A stretch of DNA of 39,303 bases from Planctomycetota bacterium (lineage in GTDB: Bacteria; Planctomycetota; Phycisphaerae; WQYP01), in assembly GCA_021818445.1 (NCBI GenBank), contig JAKAEB010000034.1:1-39303 (forward strand). The letters are read 5' to 3'. Within the stretch, counting starts at the first letter, position 1; every line of letters begins with the position of its first letter. Made by a program: the position numbers and the translations under genes. Of the stretch, positions 1-9,088 are shown one piece after another. The notes beneath the pieces were generated by a model. It was not told where the DNA came from. It did no database searches and saw nothing but the letters and a program-made list of their open reading frames with translations.

Positions 1-1266
1 CACCCTCCGGGCGGCACCGCTTTCGCCCGGCCTCTGCGGCGCGGCTTCCTCGGCGTATCATCCTCGCCAGATACGCCCTCGTCGCCGCTTCTTGATGCCC
101 GCCAAAATCCATGCCGTCGCAGTCCCTGCTATTACTCGGACAGGCTCCTAGCACGGGCGCGCAGGCGTGGAGGCGCATTTACTCTCATCGAACTCCTTGT
201 GGTGATATCAATTATTGCGTTGCTCATTTCCATATTGCTGCCGGCGCTGGCCATGGCGAAAAAGGAAGCCGAAACGGTGGCCTGTGCGGCAAATCTGCAC
301 TCCATCGGACAAGCCATGATGGAGTATGCTGAAAGCTGGCAGGGTGACATTGTCGGCAGCCCGCTTACGAGCGGAGCAGCCATGTGGCAGGATGTGATGC
401 AGAGCAGCACGCTGAGCACCGGCAACGTGGGCGGGATCAGCATTCCCTACGGCAATGCGTATTGTCCCAATATAGTACAGAATTATGATTGGGTGACGCC
501 ACTGGCCAATGAAATGGGACTCCATTATAAACCCAAAAATTTAAACGATCCCGAGGGTGCGCTGCTGGCCGACCGCATCGGACGCCTTGAGTATGACACT
601 TCACTTCCGGCCTTCACGTGTCCGGCCAATCCGTTTCTTGCGTCGCCGGCCACCCCCGGCATGCCAGTCATGCAGATGCCATCATATTGTGCCGCCGGAT
701 TGTTTCTGACCGCATCACCTTCGCTGTGTTCCAACTATGATGCCACCTTCGACCCGGACTATGCGGATGTCCCGGCCACCTACACGCCGAAAATTACCAA
801 TGTGGGAGAACCTTCCGAGAAGATCTTTGCGGCTGACGGTGCCAAAGCCAGCACCACGTTTTACAAACCGCGTCTCGACGATACTGTCGCTACAAACCTT
901 GTTTCCTCACCGGGGCGCAGTGACGGCGGCACCACGGATTTTCCGGACTTTGCCGACGAGGGCGCATTTTCATATTACAGCTACGCCTGGAACCGGGACG
1001 GCGCGCCGGGCAATTCCTCCAGCAAGGATGGAATTATTACAACGGGCTTTGACAACCGTGCCTATGCCTTTCGGCACGGCATCGGGCAGGGCACCTACGA
1101 CTTTAATGCCCTGTTCTTTGATGGCCATGTGCAGACACTCAACGATTTGCAGGGTGCCAATCCGGGTTACTGGTCACCACCCGGAACCGTTATTCCACGA
1201 AGCGAATGCACACAGGATGTATTGAATAAGTATTTCGGATCGCGAAGCACATACACCTCTCCATAG
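1..1266 (+). CDS. pseudopilin-like secreted protein, 5' end unresolved
   Basis: The frame encodes a prepilin-type N-terminal helix ([17 protein letters not shown], codons from 178) followed by a Cys-containing globular domain, and ends in the RH...FFDGHV segment typical of the planctomycete H-X9-DG/DUF1559-type pseudopilins. These proteins are processed by prepilin peptidase and are usually exported through a type II secretion or type IV pilus-like machine; their individual roles are mostly unknown. A basic stretch (ARRRGGA) precedes the cleavage site, as expected. No ATG, GTG or TTG occurs in this frame between base 1 and 198, and the frame stays open to the window edge. The start therefore lies outside the window, or an indel separates it from the body. 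The first GTG (199) lies inside the hydrophobic helix and cannot be the true start. Stop TAG at 1264-1266. Confidence 0.75.
   Translation, partial: HPPGGTAFARPLRRGFLGVSSSPDTPSSPLLDARQNPCRRSPCYYSDRLLARARRRGGAFTLIELLVVISIIALLISILLPALAMAKKEAETVACAANLHSIGQAMMEYAESWQGDIVGSPLTSGAAMWQDVMQSSTLSTGNVGGISIPYGNAYCPNIVQNYDWVTPLANEMGLHYKPKNLNDPEGALLADRIGRLEYDTSLPAFTCPANPFLASPATPGMPVMQMPSYCAAGLFLTASPSLCSNYDATFDPDYADVPATYTPKITNVGEPSEKIFAADGAKASTTFYKPRLDDTVATNLVSSPGRSDGGTTDFPDFADEGAFSYYSYAWNRDGAPGNSSSKDGIITTGFDNRAYAFRHGIGQGTYDFNALFFDGHVQTLNDLQGANPGYWSPPGTVIPRSECTQDVLNKYFGSRSTYTSP
52..77. other. perfect 8-bp stem-loop
   Basis: GGCGTATC (52-59) and GATACGCC (70-77) are exact reverse complements around a 10-base loop. 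No T-run follows, so it does not look like an intrinsic terminator. Its presence inside the open frame of the first gene is one reason to suspect that this stretch may be untranslated leader rather than coding sequence. Confidence 0.4.
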
Positions 1267-1589
1267 AAGCCGCCTGTCGTGAACCCAATACTGCTGTTGC
1301 CGCAGCGACGGCAGCAGGGCATTGGCGGCACGGTCTAACGGTGGTTGTCACATTGGCGGATGGCGGATGTGCCGCGATATATCGTGGCGCGTGTTGTCGA
1401 TGACCTACGCCAATAATTTGCACCGCCGGGACAAGCCCGCAGCTATCTATTTTTATTTGGTGTTTCTTGCAAGCTGCAGGATGATATATGGTCGGGGGTG
1501 GCCGTTGCCTTACCAGATATCCGCTGGCCGACAAGGAAACCTTAACAGCTATATAATCCGATCTGGATTGCGTCTACGTATGAACGGAC
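1267..1589. other. intergenic region with degenerate dispersed repeat
   Basis: This is a 323-base stretch without a credible gene. Bases about 1340-1390 (GGTGGTTG..., GATGGCGGATGTGCCGCGAT) closely resemble 30437-30485 and 31723-31765. Bases about 1419-1450 (TTGCACCGCCGGGACAAGCCCG) look like a decayed version of the CCGGGCAAGCCCGG repeat of the 30.5-31.6 kb array. No clear promoter for msrA was recognised. Confidence 0.5.
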
Positions 1590-2186
1590 ATGACCATGCA
1601 GCATTTGAAGACCGCGTTTCCTGATCCAATGAAAGACACCCCGCTGGTGCCGGGGAATGAAAGCATTGTTCTCGCTGGTGGGTGCTTCTGGTGTGTGGAG
1701 GCTGTTTATCGTCCGCTGCGGGGGGTACTTTCAGTGGTGCCCGGTTATGCCGGCGACACGGCGCAGAATGCGAACTACAAAACTGTCTGCACCGGCCGTA
1801 CTCGTCACGCGGAGGCGGTAAAGATTGAATTTGATTCTGCGGAGATCACCTTGGGACGCCTGCTGAAGGTATTCTTCTCGGTGGCGCACGATCCGACGCA
1901 AGTTGACGGCCAGGGAAATGACATCGGGCCTCAATATCGGTCGGCCATTTTTTATCGCGATGGACAGCAACGCGAGATTGCGGCCGCTTACATGGAACAA
2001 TTGCAGCGGTTGGGGCTGTTTGACGCGCCACTGGCCACGCAGCTTGAACCGCTGACAGATTTTTTCCCCGCCGAGGCCTATCATCGCAACTATGCCGAAG
2101 AAAACCCCGATCAACCGTATATTGCCTGTGTCGCCATGCCGAAGGTGGAGGCGTTGCGGCGGCTTTATCCATCGATGCTGAATTAG
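1590..2186 (+). CDS. msrA: peptide-methionine (S)-S-oxide reductase MsrA
   Basis: This enzyme reduces the S-epimer of methionine sulfoxide in proteins or as free amino acid, using thioredoxin, to repair oxidative damage in the cytoplasm. The family signature GGCFWCVE is at residues 30-37, giving Cys32 as the nucleophile. Later family landmarks are PGYAGD, the HAEAV segment, GNDIGPQYRSAIFY and the AEAYHRNY region. At 198 residues the length is normal. The start is uncertain: ATG at 1590, 1596 and 1629 are all in frame and none has a strong ribosome binding site. The stop is 9 bases before msrB, so the two stereospecific reductases probably form an operon. Confidence 0.95.
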   Translation: MTMQHLKTAFPDPMKDTPLVPGNESIVLAGGCFWCVEAVYRPLRGVLSVVPGYAGDTAQNANYKTVCTGRTRHAEAVKIEFDSAEITLGRLLKVFFSVAHDPTQVDGQGNDIGPQYRSAIFYRDGQQREIAAAYMEQLQRLGLFDAPLATQLEPLTDFFPAEAYHRNYAEENPDQPYIACVAMPKVEALRRLYPSMLN

Positions 2187-2195
2187 GAGCGAACC

Positions 2196-2639
2196 ATGGC
2201 GGTTTCCCCATCTCCGTACAACTTAACACCCTTGACGCAGGAACAGATTAAGGTTTTGGCGCAAAAGCTTACCCCCGAGGAGCGCGAGGTTATATTATTT
2301 CAAGGTACGGAGCGGCCGTTTTGCGGGGGACTGCTTAACAATAAAACCGACGGCGTGTATGTGTGCCGCCTTTGCACCCTGCCGCTTTTTGCCTCCACCA
2401 GCAAGTTTGAATCGGGCACGGGTTGGCCCAGCTTTTATCAGCCCTACCACGCCGACCATATTAAAGAATTAACCGATGACAGCCATGGGATGGTGCGAAC
2501 GGAAATTCGCTGCGCACGCTGCGGCGGGCATCTGGGTCATGTATTTGAAGATGGACCACGGCCCACGGGCTTGAGGTATTGCCTCAATTCGGCGTCTTTG
2601 GAGTTCCGCACCGCCCCACCAGATCCGCAATCTGCGTAA
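2196..2639 (+). CDS. msrB: peptide-methionine (R)-S-oxide reductase MsrB
   Basis: This enzyme reduces the R-epimer of protein methionine sulfoxide, complementing the adjacent MsrA. It has the SelR fold with two zinc CxxC pairs (CRLC and CARC), GTGWPSF, and the catalytic cysteine in [11 protein letters not shown], Cys129 at bases 2580-2582. The start ATG follows TAGGAGC, and the 147-residue length is usual. The last 56 bases overlap the convergent pyrD gene, and the conserved LNSASLEF segment lies within that overlap, so the overlap is a real property of both genes and not a start or stop miscall. Confidence 0.95.
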   Translation: MAVSPSPYNLTPLTQEQIKVLAQKLTPEEREVILFQGTERPFCGGLLNNKTDGVYVCRLCTLPLFASTSKFESGTGWPSFYQPYHADHIKELTDDSHGMVRTEIRCARCGGHLGHVFEDGPRPTGLRYCLNSASLEFRTAPPDPQSA

Positions 2640-3573
2640 GCCCTTTTCTGGCCATGTAGGCGGAAAGCCCACGGCAGATATCAACATGCACGGCTGGGTT
2701 GACGAATAATGCCGTACCAACGGCTACGGCTGACGCCCCGGCCAAAATAAACTCTGCAGCATCCTGCCACGTTTGCACGCCACCCATCGCAATGATGGGT
2801 ATATGGTTTTTGGCGGCCACCTGCCGATAAACGCGGTTGACCATAAATACGGCAATCGGCTTGATTGCGGGGCCGCTTAGCCCGCCGGTTTCATTTGCCA
2901 GTACCGGCTTTTGAGTTTCAATATCAATTGCCATGGCGGTAAAGGTATTCACCAAAGACAGGGCATCGGCCCCGGCATCTATGGCGGCCTTGGCGGTGAT
3001 GGCAATGTCGGCAACGTTGGGCGAGAGCTTTACAATCAGGACGGTGCGCTGCACACGCTTGCGCACCGCGGCAACAAGCTCTCCAAGGCGCAGCGGGTCG
3101 GTTCCAAAACTCAGACCATTTTTGACGTTGGGGCAACTGACATTAAGCTCAATACCACGCACCACCGGTACATGCTCGTCCAAGTATGCCGCCACATCGA
3201 CATAATCTTCAATCGACCAGCCGGGTACATTGACAATGGCGGGGATATTCATGGCGGCAAGCCGGGGGACTTTTTCCTTAACGAAGCGTTCCAAACCGAT
3301 GTTGGCCAAACCAATGGCATTGAGCATGCCGGCGCGGGTTTCAACAACGCGGTAGCTTTCGTTTCCAAGGCGTGGTTGGCGACTGATGGATTTGGTGACA
3401 AAAGCCCCCAATTGGGAAAGTGGAGCAAAATCGGCGTATTCGTCGGCGTAGCCACAGGTACCCGAGGCGGTCATTACAGGATTAGCCAATTCCAGCTTGC
3501 CAACTAGCGTTTTGAGGCTGGGCGTGGTGCCAACCGGGGACGGTGCAATTGCAGAAGGGGTATGTTGTTCCAT
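2584..3573 (-). CDS. pyrD: dihydroorotate dehydrogenase, class 1B (PyrD)
   Basis: This FMN enzyme oxidises dihydroorotate to orotate in pyrimidine synthesis. Family features are [12 protein letters not shown], the active-site loop [10 protein letters not shown] with the catalytic Cys of class 1 enzymes (class 2 has Ser), [19 protein letters not shown] and the FMN phosphate site [13 protein letters not shown]. The NVSCPN...NG form matches class 1B, which normally pairs with an electron-transfer subunit PyrK; no pyrK is visible next to it. The frame is open upstream to a TTG at 3681, but ATG 3573 (329 residues) fits the family length better. Neither start has a clear ribosome binding site. It converges on msrB with a 56-base overlap. 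Confidence 0.93.
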   Translation of the reverse strand: MEQHTPSAIAPSPVGTTPSLKTLVGKLELANPVMTASGTCGYADEYADFAPLSQLGAFVTKSISRQPRLGNESYRVVETRAGMLNAIGLANIGLERFVKEKVPRLAAMNIPAIVNVPGWSIEDYVDVAAYLDEHVPVVRGIELNVSCPNVKNGLSFGTDPLRLGELVAAVRKRVQRTVLIVKLSPNVADIAITAKAAIDAGADALSLVNTFTAMAIDIETQKPVLANETGGLSGPAIKPIAVFMVNRVYRQVAAKNHIPIIAMGGVQTWQDAAEFILAGASAVAVGTALFVNPAVHVDICRGLSAYMARKGLTQIADLVGRCGTPKTPN

Positions 3574-3831
3574 AGGTAAGAGTTTCGCCGTTGACGGGAA
3601 CAAAGTAAAGCCGGGCACTTCATGAGCCTCCCGCGCTGTTGCGTGTATGCCGGGGTAGGATTGTAAAAGACGCGAAATCAAAACTTGGGCACCCCGGCGC
3701 GGCTAAGATTAAATGGCGGCCGGGGTTGATCCGTTGTAAAGAATGCCGCTATGCGTTATTTACGCATGAGGAAGCCTGACGCGATGATGTTAATCGCGGC
3801 GATTGCCGGGTGAGGCTCTCAGGAGATAGTT

Positions 3832-5157
3832 ATGCGCCGTACTGTTTTTGCATTTGGACTTATTCTGCTGGCGACGTGTCAGATGGCATGGGCATGGCGG
3901 CCGGTATTCAACCCCAACAATTTGCGCGACACGATCACCGTGCAAATTATCAAACATTGCCGCCCGGCGATTGTCAGCATTACGGCCCATCGGCTCATCA
4001 GGCAGGAAGTCAACCCGTTTGGCAATATGTTTCCGCTACCTATGGGCATGGGGACAGTGGAACAGGAGCCGGCCGACTTCCTCGGCAGCGGATTTATCAT
4101 TCAAAAAGACGGGTATATCGTCACCAATAATCATGTGGTGGATCAGGCGCGCAGTATCCATGTGAAGTTAGCCAATGGAGAAAAGCTCGCCGCTACCGTG
4201 GTCAACAGCGATCCGAGTGCGGATCTGGCGATACTGAAAATTTCCAAGCCGGGCACGTATCCCACGCTGCAACTCGGCAGTTCCAAGGGATTGATGATCG
4301 GTGAGCCTACCATTGCGGTGGGCAACCCGTTCGGATATTCGCAGAGTGTAAGTTCCGGCATTGTTTCCGCAACAGGCCGCACCATCCATGAGCCGAACAA
4401 TCCGCATCCACTGAAAAATTTGATTCAGACCGATGCGGCCATTAACCCGGGTAACAGCGGGGGACCACTGCTGGATGCTTACGGGCGGGTGATTGGTATC
4501 AACACCGCCATTCGCGGCAATGCACAGGAAATCGGTTTCGCGATTGGAATTGACCGACTCAAAGAACTGATTCCCACACTGATGAACCCGGCGGTGGTGG
4601 ACGGACACACCGTGGATGTGAAATTTGCATTGTGTCCCGGCCACCAGGGCATAGCCGGGCCGCACGAACATGTGGTGATCGCCGGCACCCTGGCACCGAG
4701 GGTGATCGCCGTCAATGGCCAGCGTGTGAATACCCTGCAGGGAGCATATGCGGCACTTCTGGCCGTCGGTGCCAATCAGCCGCAAGTGAGTGTTAAATTT
4801 TCCAACGGTACCACGCGGCAGTATGCGGTAAAGGCGGTACCTCCGTCCCCCATCGTACTGAAAACCAGAAAGCTTCTGGGCATGGTGGTAAAGCAGCTTA
4901 CGCCTGCGATGGCAGGGCGAATGAAGCTAAGTGTGAATAGTGGCCTGCTCATTACGCAGATTTTTCGGCATTCGATCGCCGACAAGGCCGGATTGCAACC
5001 CGGCGATGTGATTATTCAAATTGGGCCTTATCGTGTGCGCAATTTAGACTTCCTCGGCAAGCTGTTGCCGGCCATCGCCAAGGCCCAGCGGGTTGAGGTG
5101 CTGGTGCTGCGCAACGGGCGGGTGGGTGCCGGCTATCTGCAAATAAAAGCACAATGA
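3832..5157 (+). CDS. HtrA/Deg-family periplasmic serine protease with PDZ domains
   Basis: This is a trypsin-like envelope protease or chaperone of the DegP/DegQ/DegS type, likely acting on misfolded exported proteins. A signal peptide is visible (MRRTVFAFGLILLATCQMAWA). The catalytic triad is His101 (TNNHVV), Asp131 (SADLAIL) and Ser209 (GNSGGPL). A degenerate PDZ-like region (about 255-335, APRVIAVNGQRV) is followed by a clear C-terminal PDZ domain (about 345-440, HSIADKAGLQPGDVIIQIG). The start is well supported by CAGGAG seven bases upstream. The stop overlaps an upstream in-frame ATG of the next gene, so they may be cotranscribed. Confidence 0.93.
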   Translation: MRRTVFAFGLILLATCQMAWAWRPVFNPNNLRDTITVQIIKHCRPAIVSITAHRLIRQEVNPFGNMFPLPMGMGTVEQEPADFLGSGFIIQKDGYIVTNNHVVDQARSIHVKLANGEKLAATVVNSDPSADLAILKISKPGTYPTLQLGSSKGLMIGEPTIAVGNPFGYSQSVSSGIVSATGRTIHEPNNPHPLKNLIQTDAAINPGNSGGPLLDAYGRVIGINTAIRGNAQEIGFAIGIDRLKELIPTLMNPAVVDGHTVDVKFALCPGHQGIAGPHEHVVIAGTLAPRVIAVNGQRVNTLQGAYAALLAVGANQPQVSVKFSNGTTRQYAVKAVPPSPIVLKTRKLLGMVVKQLTPAMAGRMKLSVNSGLLITQIFRHSIADKAGLQPGDVIIQIGPYRVRNLDFLGKLLPAIAKAQRVEVLVLRNGRVGAGYLQIKAQ

Positions 5158-5207
5158 TTCAGCGTGAAGGGATGATGAGTATTTCCGTGAAAGGAGGCAT
5201 TATTAAT

Positions 5208-6215
5208 ATGAATGACACAATGGCGACCACTCCGCCCCCCTACAATCGCACGGGGGTAAATTACCATGATGTTCCGCGCCGCGCTGTAGCCGGGACGGTG
5301 ATTGACGTACACACGCATACGCAAAAGCCCCATTTGACAGCCGAATTTTTGCGCGCCGCCGATGCGTACGGCATTGGGCGTATTTTCACCATGGCCCCAC
5401 TGGAGGATGTTGACCCGCTGCGAGCGGCCTTCCCCGGTCGTTTTGAATTCATTGCCATTCCGCGCTGGCAGGACGCCTCCTCGCGGGAGGATTTTTTCCG
5501 CATCTGGCATAAGCGGATTGACTCGTTTTATGAAAAAGGGTCGAGAATTATTAAATTCCATATGGCACCCGGCAGCCAGAAACGCTTTGGTGCCACGCTC
5601 GACAGCCCCGAGGTGCGGGAAATTATCGAACACGCATACAACCTCGGCTATCATTTCATGAGCCATGTGGGCGACCCCAAAGCATGGTTTGGGGAAAACG
5701 CCAAATACAAGCCATCGGAAGGACACAAGGCGTATCATGAGCAGTTTGCCATGCTGGATCGCATGCTGGAAAAATATCCCGACCGCATCCACATGGGTGC
5801 CCATATGGGCGGCTCGCTGGAGGACATTGAAAGTCTCGCGCGGCGACTGGACCGCTTCCCCCATTACATTATTGATTCCAGTGCGACCAAATGGATGGTG
5901 CGGGCGGTAGCGGAACAACCCATCGAACCGCTGCGTGAATTTTTCATCCGTTATGCCGACCGCATTCTTTTCGGCAGCGATCTGGTGGTTAATGAAAAAT
6001 TTAATTACGAACACTACCTGAGCCGGTACTGGGTGCATCTTAAACTGTGGGAATCGGATTTTGACGGCGAATGCCCAATTGATGACCCTGACGCCAGGGA
6101 CGGTCGGCCCATGCTGCGCGGATTGCACCTGCCGTCGGCGGTACTGGAAAAAATGTATCGCACGAATGCACTGGAATGGCTCGGTGCCAAGGTGCTTAAA
6201 CAGCCGTTGGAATAG
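5208..6215 (+). CDS. amidohydrolase family 2 (TIM-barrel metal-dependent hydrolase)
   Basis: This is a probable Zn-dependent hydrolase or decarboxylase of the amidohydrolase-2 superfamily; the substrate is unknown. The N-terminal metal motif VIDVHTHT (His35, His37) is present, followed by KFHMAPGS, a second metal-site region HFMSHVGD, HMGAHMGG and the late FGSDLV aspartate motif. The frame is open from ATG 5154, overlapping the protease stop. ATG 5208 is chosen because AAGGAGG (5191-5197) lies ten bases upstream. The length of 335 residues is typical. Probably cotranscribed with the upstream protease. Confidence 0.85.
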   Translation: MNDTMATTPPPYNRTGVNYHDVPRRAVAGTVIDVHTHTQKPHLTAEFLRAADAYGIGRIFTMAPLEDVDPLRAAFPGRFEFIAIPRWQDASSREDFFRIWHKRIDSFYEKGSRIIKFHMAPGSQKRFGATLDSPEVREIIEHAYNLGYHFMSHVGDPKAWFGENAKYKPSEGHKAYHEQFAMLDRMLEKYPDRIHMGAHMGGSLEDIESLARRLDRFPHYIIDSSATKWMVRAVAEQPIEPLREFFIRYADRILFGSDLVVNEKFNYEHYLSRYWVHLKLWESDFDGECPIDDPDARDGRPMLRGLHLPSAVLEKMYRTNALEWLGAKVLKQPLE

Positions 6216-6261
6216 CCGCGGCGCGGCGTGTGGCTGCCGGGGCGGATAAGGATGGAACCCG

Positions 6262-7044
6262 ATGGATAAAGTGGTATTAATCACCGGGGCCTCATCGGGG
6301 ATCGGTGCGGCGCTGGCCAGGGAACTGGCCAGTCGTGGGGCGAAACTGGTGCTCGCTGCCCGGCGTGTGGATCGCCTTGAAGAGCTGGCGGCCGATATTC
6401 GTCGGCAATCGCCGCCAACCCCACCCCCGCTGGTGCAGCGTTGCGACGTAAGCGTGGGTTCTGAGGTTGAGGCGCTCTTCACTGCAGCGGTGGCCCAGTT
6501 CGGCCACGTGGATGTAGCAGTGGCCAATGCGGGCTACGGTCTTAATGCGCCCGTGCATGCCATAAGCGAGGAACAGATGCAGGCCATCTGGCAGACCAAC
6601 CTGATGGGATCGTGGTATGTGATGGTGCAGGCGGCGCGGGTCATGATGCCCCGCAAAAGCGGACACATCATGCTGGTTTCATCCGCGATTGCCCGCCGAT
6701 CATTGCCGCTTATGGGTGCCTATGCCATGACTAAAGCGGCGCAGCTTTCATTGGCTCAATCGCAACGGCTGGAACTTGCTCCCCACGGCATTTATGTCAG
6801 TTCCGTTCATCCCGCGTCTACCGAAACCGAATTTTTCCGGGAAGCCAGCCGCCGCAGCGGCCGACCTGTCGGGATGGTTGGCCAATCGCAGACGGCTGCT
6901 GCCGTGGCCCGTAAAATGGTGCATCTCATGGAGCATCCGCGGCCGGAATTATGGCCGGCGACGGGGTCGCGCCTGGGGCTGTGGCTGGCAAGTGCCCTGC
7001 CCGGCCTGACCGACCGTATACTTTCGCGGAAAGGCACGAGGTGA
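6262..7044 (+). CDS. short-chain dehydrogenase/reductase (classical SDR)
   Basis: NAD(P)-dependent oxidoreductase of unknown substrate. The Rossmann motif TGASSGIG (residues 9-15), NAG (89-91), active-site Ser140/141 and the YAMTK catalytic pair Tyr154/Lys158 are all present. The basic residues after strand 2 (AARRVDR) suggest NADP(H) preference. The C-terminus is hydrophobic (GLWLASALPGLTDRIL), as in SDRs that touch membranes. A purine-rich AAGGATGG lies upstream of ATG. It is 46 bases after the amidohydrolase and 16 before the next gene, consistent with an operon. Confidence 0.88.
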   Translation: MDKVVLITGASSGIGAALARELASRGAKLVLAARRVDRLEELAADIRRQSPPTPPPLVQRCDVSVGSEVEALFTAAVAQFGHVDVAVANAGYGLNAPVHAISEEQMQAIWQTNLMGSWYVMVQAARVMMPRKSGHIMLVSSAIARRSLPLMGAYAMTKAAQLSLAQSQRLELAPHGIYVSSVHPASTETEFFREASRRSGRPVGMVGQSQTAAAVARKMVHLMEHPRPELWPATGSRLGLWLASALPGLTDRILSRKGTR

Positions 7045-7060
7045 TTGGAGCCTCCTATCG

Positions 7061-8035
7061 ATGAGACGTATTTTTTTCATTATAACCGTGCAGGCAGTGG
7101 TGGCGTTTTTGCTGGCGGCCATCATCTGGCTGCTGGTTTCACCATCACCGAAATTTCCGGATCATGCGGACAGATCAAGCATCCCGAAACCCGCCCATCG
7201 CTATCTGAAAATTATGACGGTAAATATCAGTTTTGCCGCCCTTAATCCGCCGGCATACCGCTGGCGGAAACGCCGCGCTTTACTGGTGAACATATTACTC
7301 CACCATGCCCCGGATATTATTGGCACGCAGGAATCTTCCGCCCCGCAGACCGCCTACATGGCCACCCGCATGACCGGTTATTCGCACGTACCTGGCTACG
7401 GCATGGGGGGCATCGACGGGTTACCGGTGGGCATCGGGTTAAGTGGCGTGAATAATATATTGTTTAACAAGCGGCGGCTAAAACTCATTTATCAGCAGCA
7501 CGGCCTGCTGCGGCCGCACCATTTGCAGTCGAACCCCACCGAAAATGCGTATTACACGCTGGCGGTGTTTCATGACCGGGCGCACATCTTCCCGCCGTTA
7601 ATTGTGGTCGACACCCAACTGCGTCACGGCAACGCCAACGCCGCGCAAAGTGCCCGGCGTCTTTCGCAGCAGTTGCGGCGTGTGTGGCGAAAATACCCGA
7701 CGGCAGACGCCATCGTGATGGGAGATATCAACCACCCGAAGACCGATCTGCCCGTGTATGACTCGCTGACAGGCGTGCGGTATAAAAACACTACACAGGG
7801 CCGCCTGCGCGACACATTCGATTATGCCGCCCGGCCCAAGGGGGTTCTATGGGGTACATGGCAGCAATTTATCGGCAAGCCGATCATTAAATTACCAACA
7901 GATCTGATTTTTGTCAGCAGGAACCTGCGATATTCCCCGGCCAAAATTCTGCGCGACCATTCGCCGTCCGGCCGCTATCCCACCGATCACTACATGGTGG
8001 AAACGCGAATCTGGCCGCGAAAAACGCATCTTTGA
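7061..8035 (+). CDS. membrane-anchored endonuclease/exonuclease/phosphatase-fold protein
   Basis: A hydrophobic N-terminal segment (about residues 4-26) is an uncleaved anchor or signal peptide, so the domain should face the periplasm. The EEP-fold active-site pattern is recognisable: KIMTVNI (Asn55), GTQES (Glu91), VVDTQLRHGN in place of the common NTHL..H, VMGDIN (Asp222, Asn224), PTDLIFVS (Asp281) and TDHYMV (Asp309, His310). Members cleave phosphodiesters in nucleic acids, phospholipids or inositol phosphates; the substrate here cannot be told. GGAG lies about 11 bases before the ATG. It ends 38 bases before a convergent SDR gene. Confidence 0.8.
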   Translation: MRRIFFIITVQAVVAFLLAAIIWLLVSPSPKFPDHADRSSIPKPAHRYLKIMTVNISFAALNPPAYRWRKRRALLVNILLHHAPDIIGTQESSAPQTAYMATRMTGYSHVPGYGMGGIDGLPVGIGLSGVNNILFNKRRLKLIYQQHGLLRPHHLQSNPTENAYYTLAVFHDRAHIFPPLIVVDTQLRHGNANAAQSARRLSQQLRRVWRKYPTADAIVMGDINHPKTDLPVYDSLTGVRYKNTTQGRLRDTFDYAARPKGVLWGTWQQFIGKPIIKLPTDLIFVSRNLRYSPAKILRDHSPSGRYPTDHYMVETRIWPRKTHL

Positions 8036-8045
8036 ACTGGCCGGC

Positions 8046-8062
8046 ATCGCCACGGTGGCGAT
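8046..8062. terminator. possible bidirectional stem-loop between convergent genes
   Basis: ATCGCCAC and GTGGCGAT are perfect complements separated by one base, placed in the 38-base gap between two convergent genes. There is no T-run on either side, so function as a terminator is only suggested by position. Confidence 0.3.
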
Positions 8063-8073
8063 CGTGGCGCAAG

Positions 8074-8841
8074 TTACAAACTGCCGGCCTGGCGCAACAT
8101 GCCGCCATCAACAAAAAATGTGGAACCGGTGCAGTAGGCCCCTTCATCGCTGGCAAGAAACGCCGCCATTGCAGCTATATCCTGTGGCTTACCCCAGCGG
8201 CCGAGGGGGATTTCCGCCATCAGTGCCTTTTCCAGTTCAGGATTGGCTTCCACATCGGCGTCGATGGGCGTAAAGATGGCACCCGGCCCGATGTTGTTGA
8301 CGGTAATCTGGTGCGGTGCCAATTCCACCGCAATGGTCCGGGTAAGCATGCGCAAACCGCCTTTGGTGGCACAGTACGGAGCATTGGTGGGCATGGGAAG
8401 GTCTTCATGCACCGACGAAATATTAATAATCCGCCCACCGCCGCCCTGTTTAATCATCTGCCGGGCGGCCGCCTGTGAGCATAAAAACGGGCCAATGAGG
8501 TTTACCGCGATTATTTTTTGAAATTGCTCCACCGGAAATTCGGTAAACGGGTGCTTGAATTCAATGCCAGCGTTATTGACAAAAATATCCAGCTTGCCAA
8601 ACGTCTTCACCGTGGTGTCGATGAGCTGCTGCACGGCCGCCGGATTGGATATGTCAGATTCCACAGCGATCGCCTTGCCGCCCGCCTGTTTGATCAGATT
8701 CAGCGTCTGATCTGCAGCCCCCGGCTTACCCACATAATCGACAACCACGGCCGCCCCCTCGCTGGCGAAGCGCACCGCGATACCCTGCCCGATACCGGTA
8801 GCCGAACCGGTGATGATGGCAACTTTGTTCTGCAGTTTCAT
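8074..8841 (-). CDS. short-chain dehydrogenase (glucose 1-dehydrogenase-like SDR)
   Basis: Classical SDR with TGSATGIG cofactor motif (residues 11-18), NNAG (89-92), Ser142/143 and YCATK (Tyr156, Lys160). The closest recognisable group is the sugar or alcohol dehydrogenases often labelled glucose 1-dehydrogenase, with the C-terminal segment CTGSTFFVDGGM, but the substrate is not established. The frame extends upstream to 8916; ATG 8841 is chosen because it gives the usual N-terminus MKLQNKVAIITG and has GGAAGAAAA just upstream. It is transcribed away from gcvT. Confidence 0.88.
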   Translation of the reverse strand: MKLQNKVAIITGSATGIGQGIAVRFASEGAAVVVDYVGKPGAADQTLNLIKQAGGKAIAVESDISNPAAVQQLIDTTVKTFGKLDIFVNNAGIEFKHPFTEFPVEQFQKIIAVNLIGPFLCSQAAARQMIKQGGGGRIINISSVHEDLPMPTNAPYCATKGGLRMLTRTIAVELAPHQITVNNIGPGAIFTPIDADVEANPELEKALMAEIPLGRWGKPQDIAAMAAFLASDEGAYCTGSTFFVDGGMLRQAGSL

Positions 8842-9088
8842 ATTTTCTTCCCTATCATAAACAGTCTCATGGCGGCTTTGAATTGTAGGGTCGTGGCCGG
8901 GCCGCTGCAATGGCACCCGAATTTATGCTGTCCGCCCAATCTGCCGGAAAAAACAAATGAGAGTTGCAGTCGGCGGGCGAGTTGATTACGGTGGATGGCA
9001 CCACCGGCGAAAGGGCAATGGGTATGGGTGGGAGGCGGGGCAGGAACCTGCCTGTATGTTTCAAAATGGTAAGATCAAGGATGTGTAA
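8842..9088. promoter_or_regulatory. divergent intergenic region upstream of gcvT
   Basis: These 247 bases separate the SDR gene from gcvT and must hold both promoters, although no convincing -35/-10 pair was identified. A tight hairpin GGCAGG-AA-CCTGCC sits at 9039-9052, about 37 bases before the gcvT start. A GAGAG and a CCGGCGAAAGGGCAA stretch are reminiscent of a glycine aptamer, but the closing CTCTC partner is missing, so no riboswitch is called. Confidence 0.35.

Noticed and set aside
2911..3507. 198-residue plus-strand open frame
   Set aside because: Antisense to pyrD, whose catalytic and FMN motifs cover the same bases.
5133..6527. 464-residue open frame on the minus strand
   Set aside because: It lies antisense to the amidohydrolase and SDR genes, both of which have clear motifs; its composition is that of a shadow frame.
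8940..9060. Possible glycine riboswitch upstream of gcvT
   Set aside because: GAGAG and GGCGAAAGGGCAA stretches occur, but the conserved closing CTCTC and flanking elements are missing, and no second aptamer is visible.
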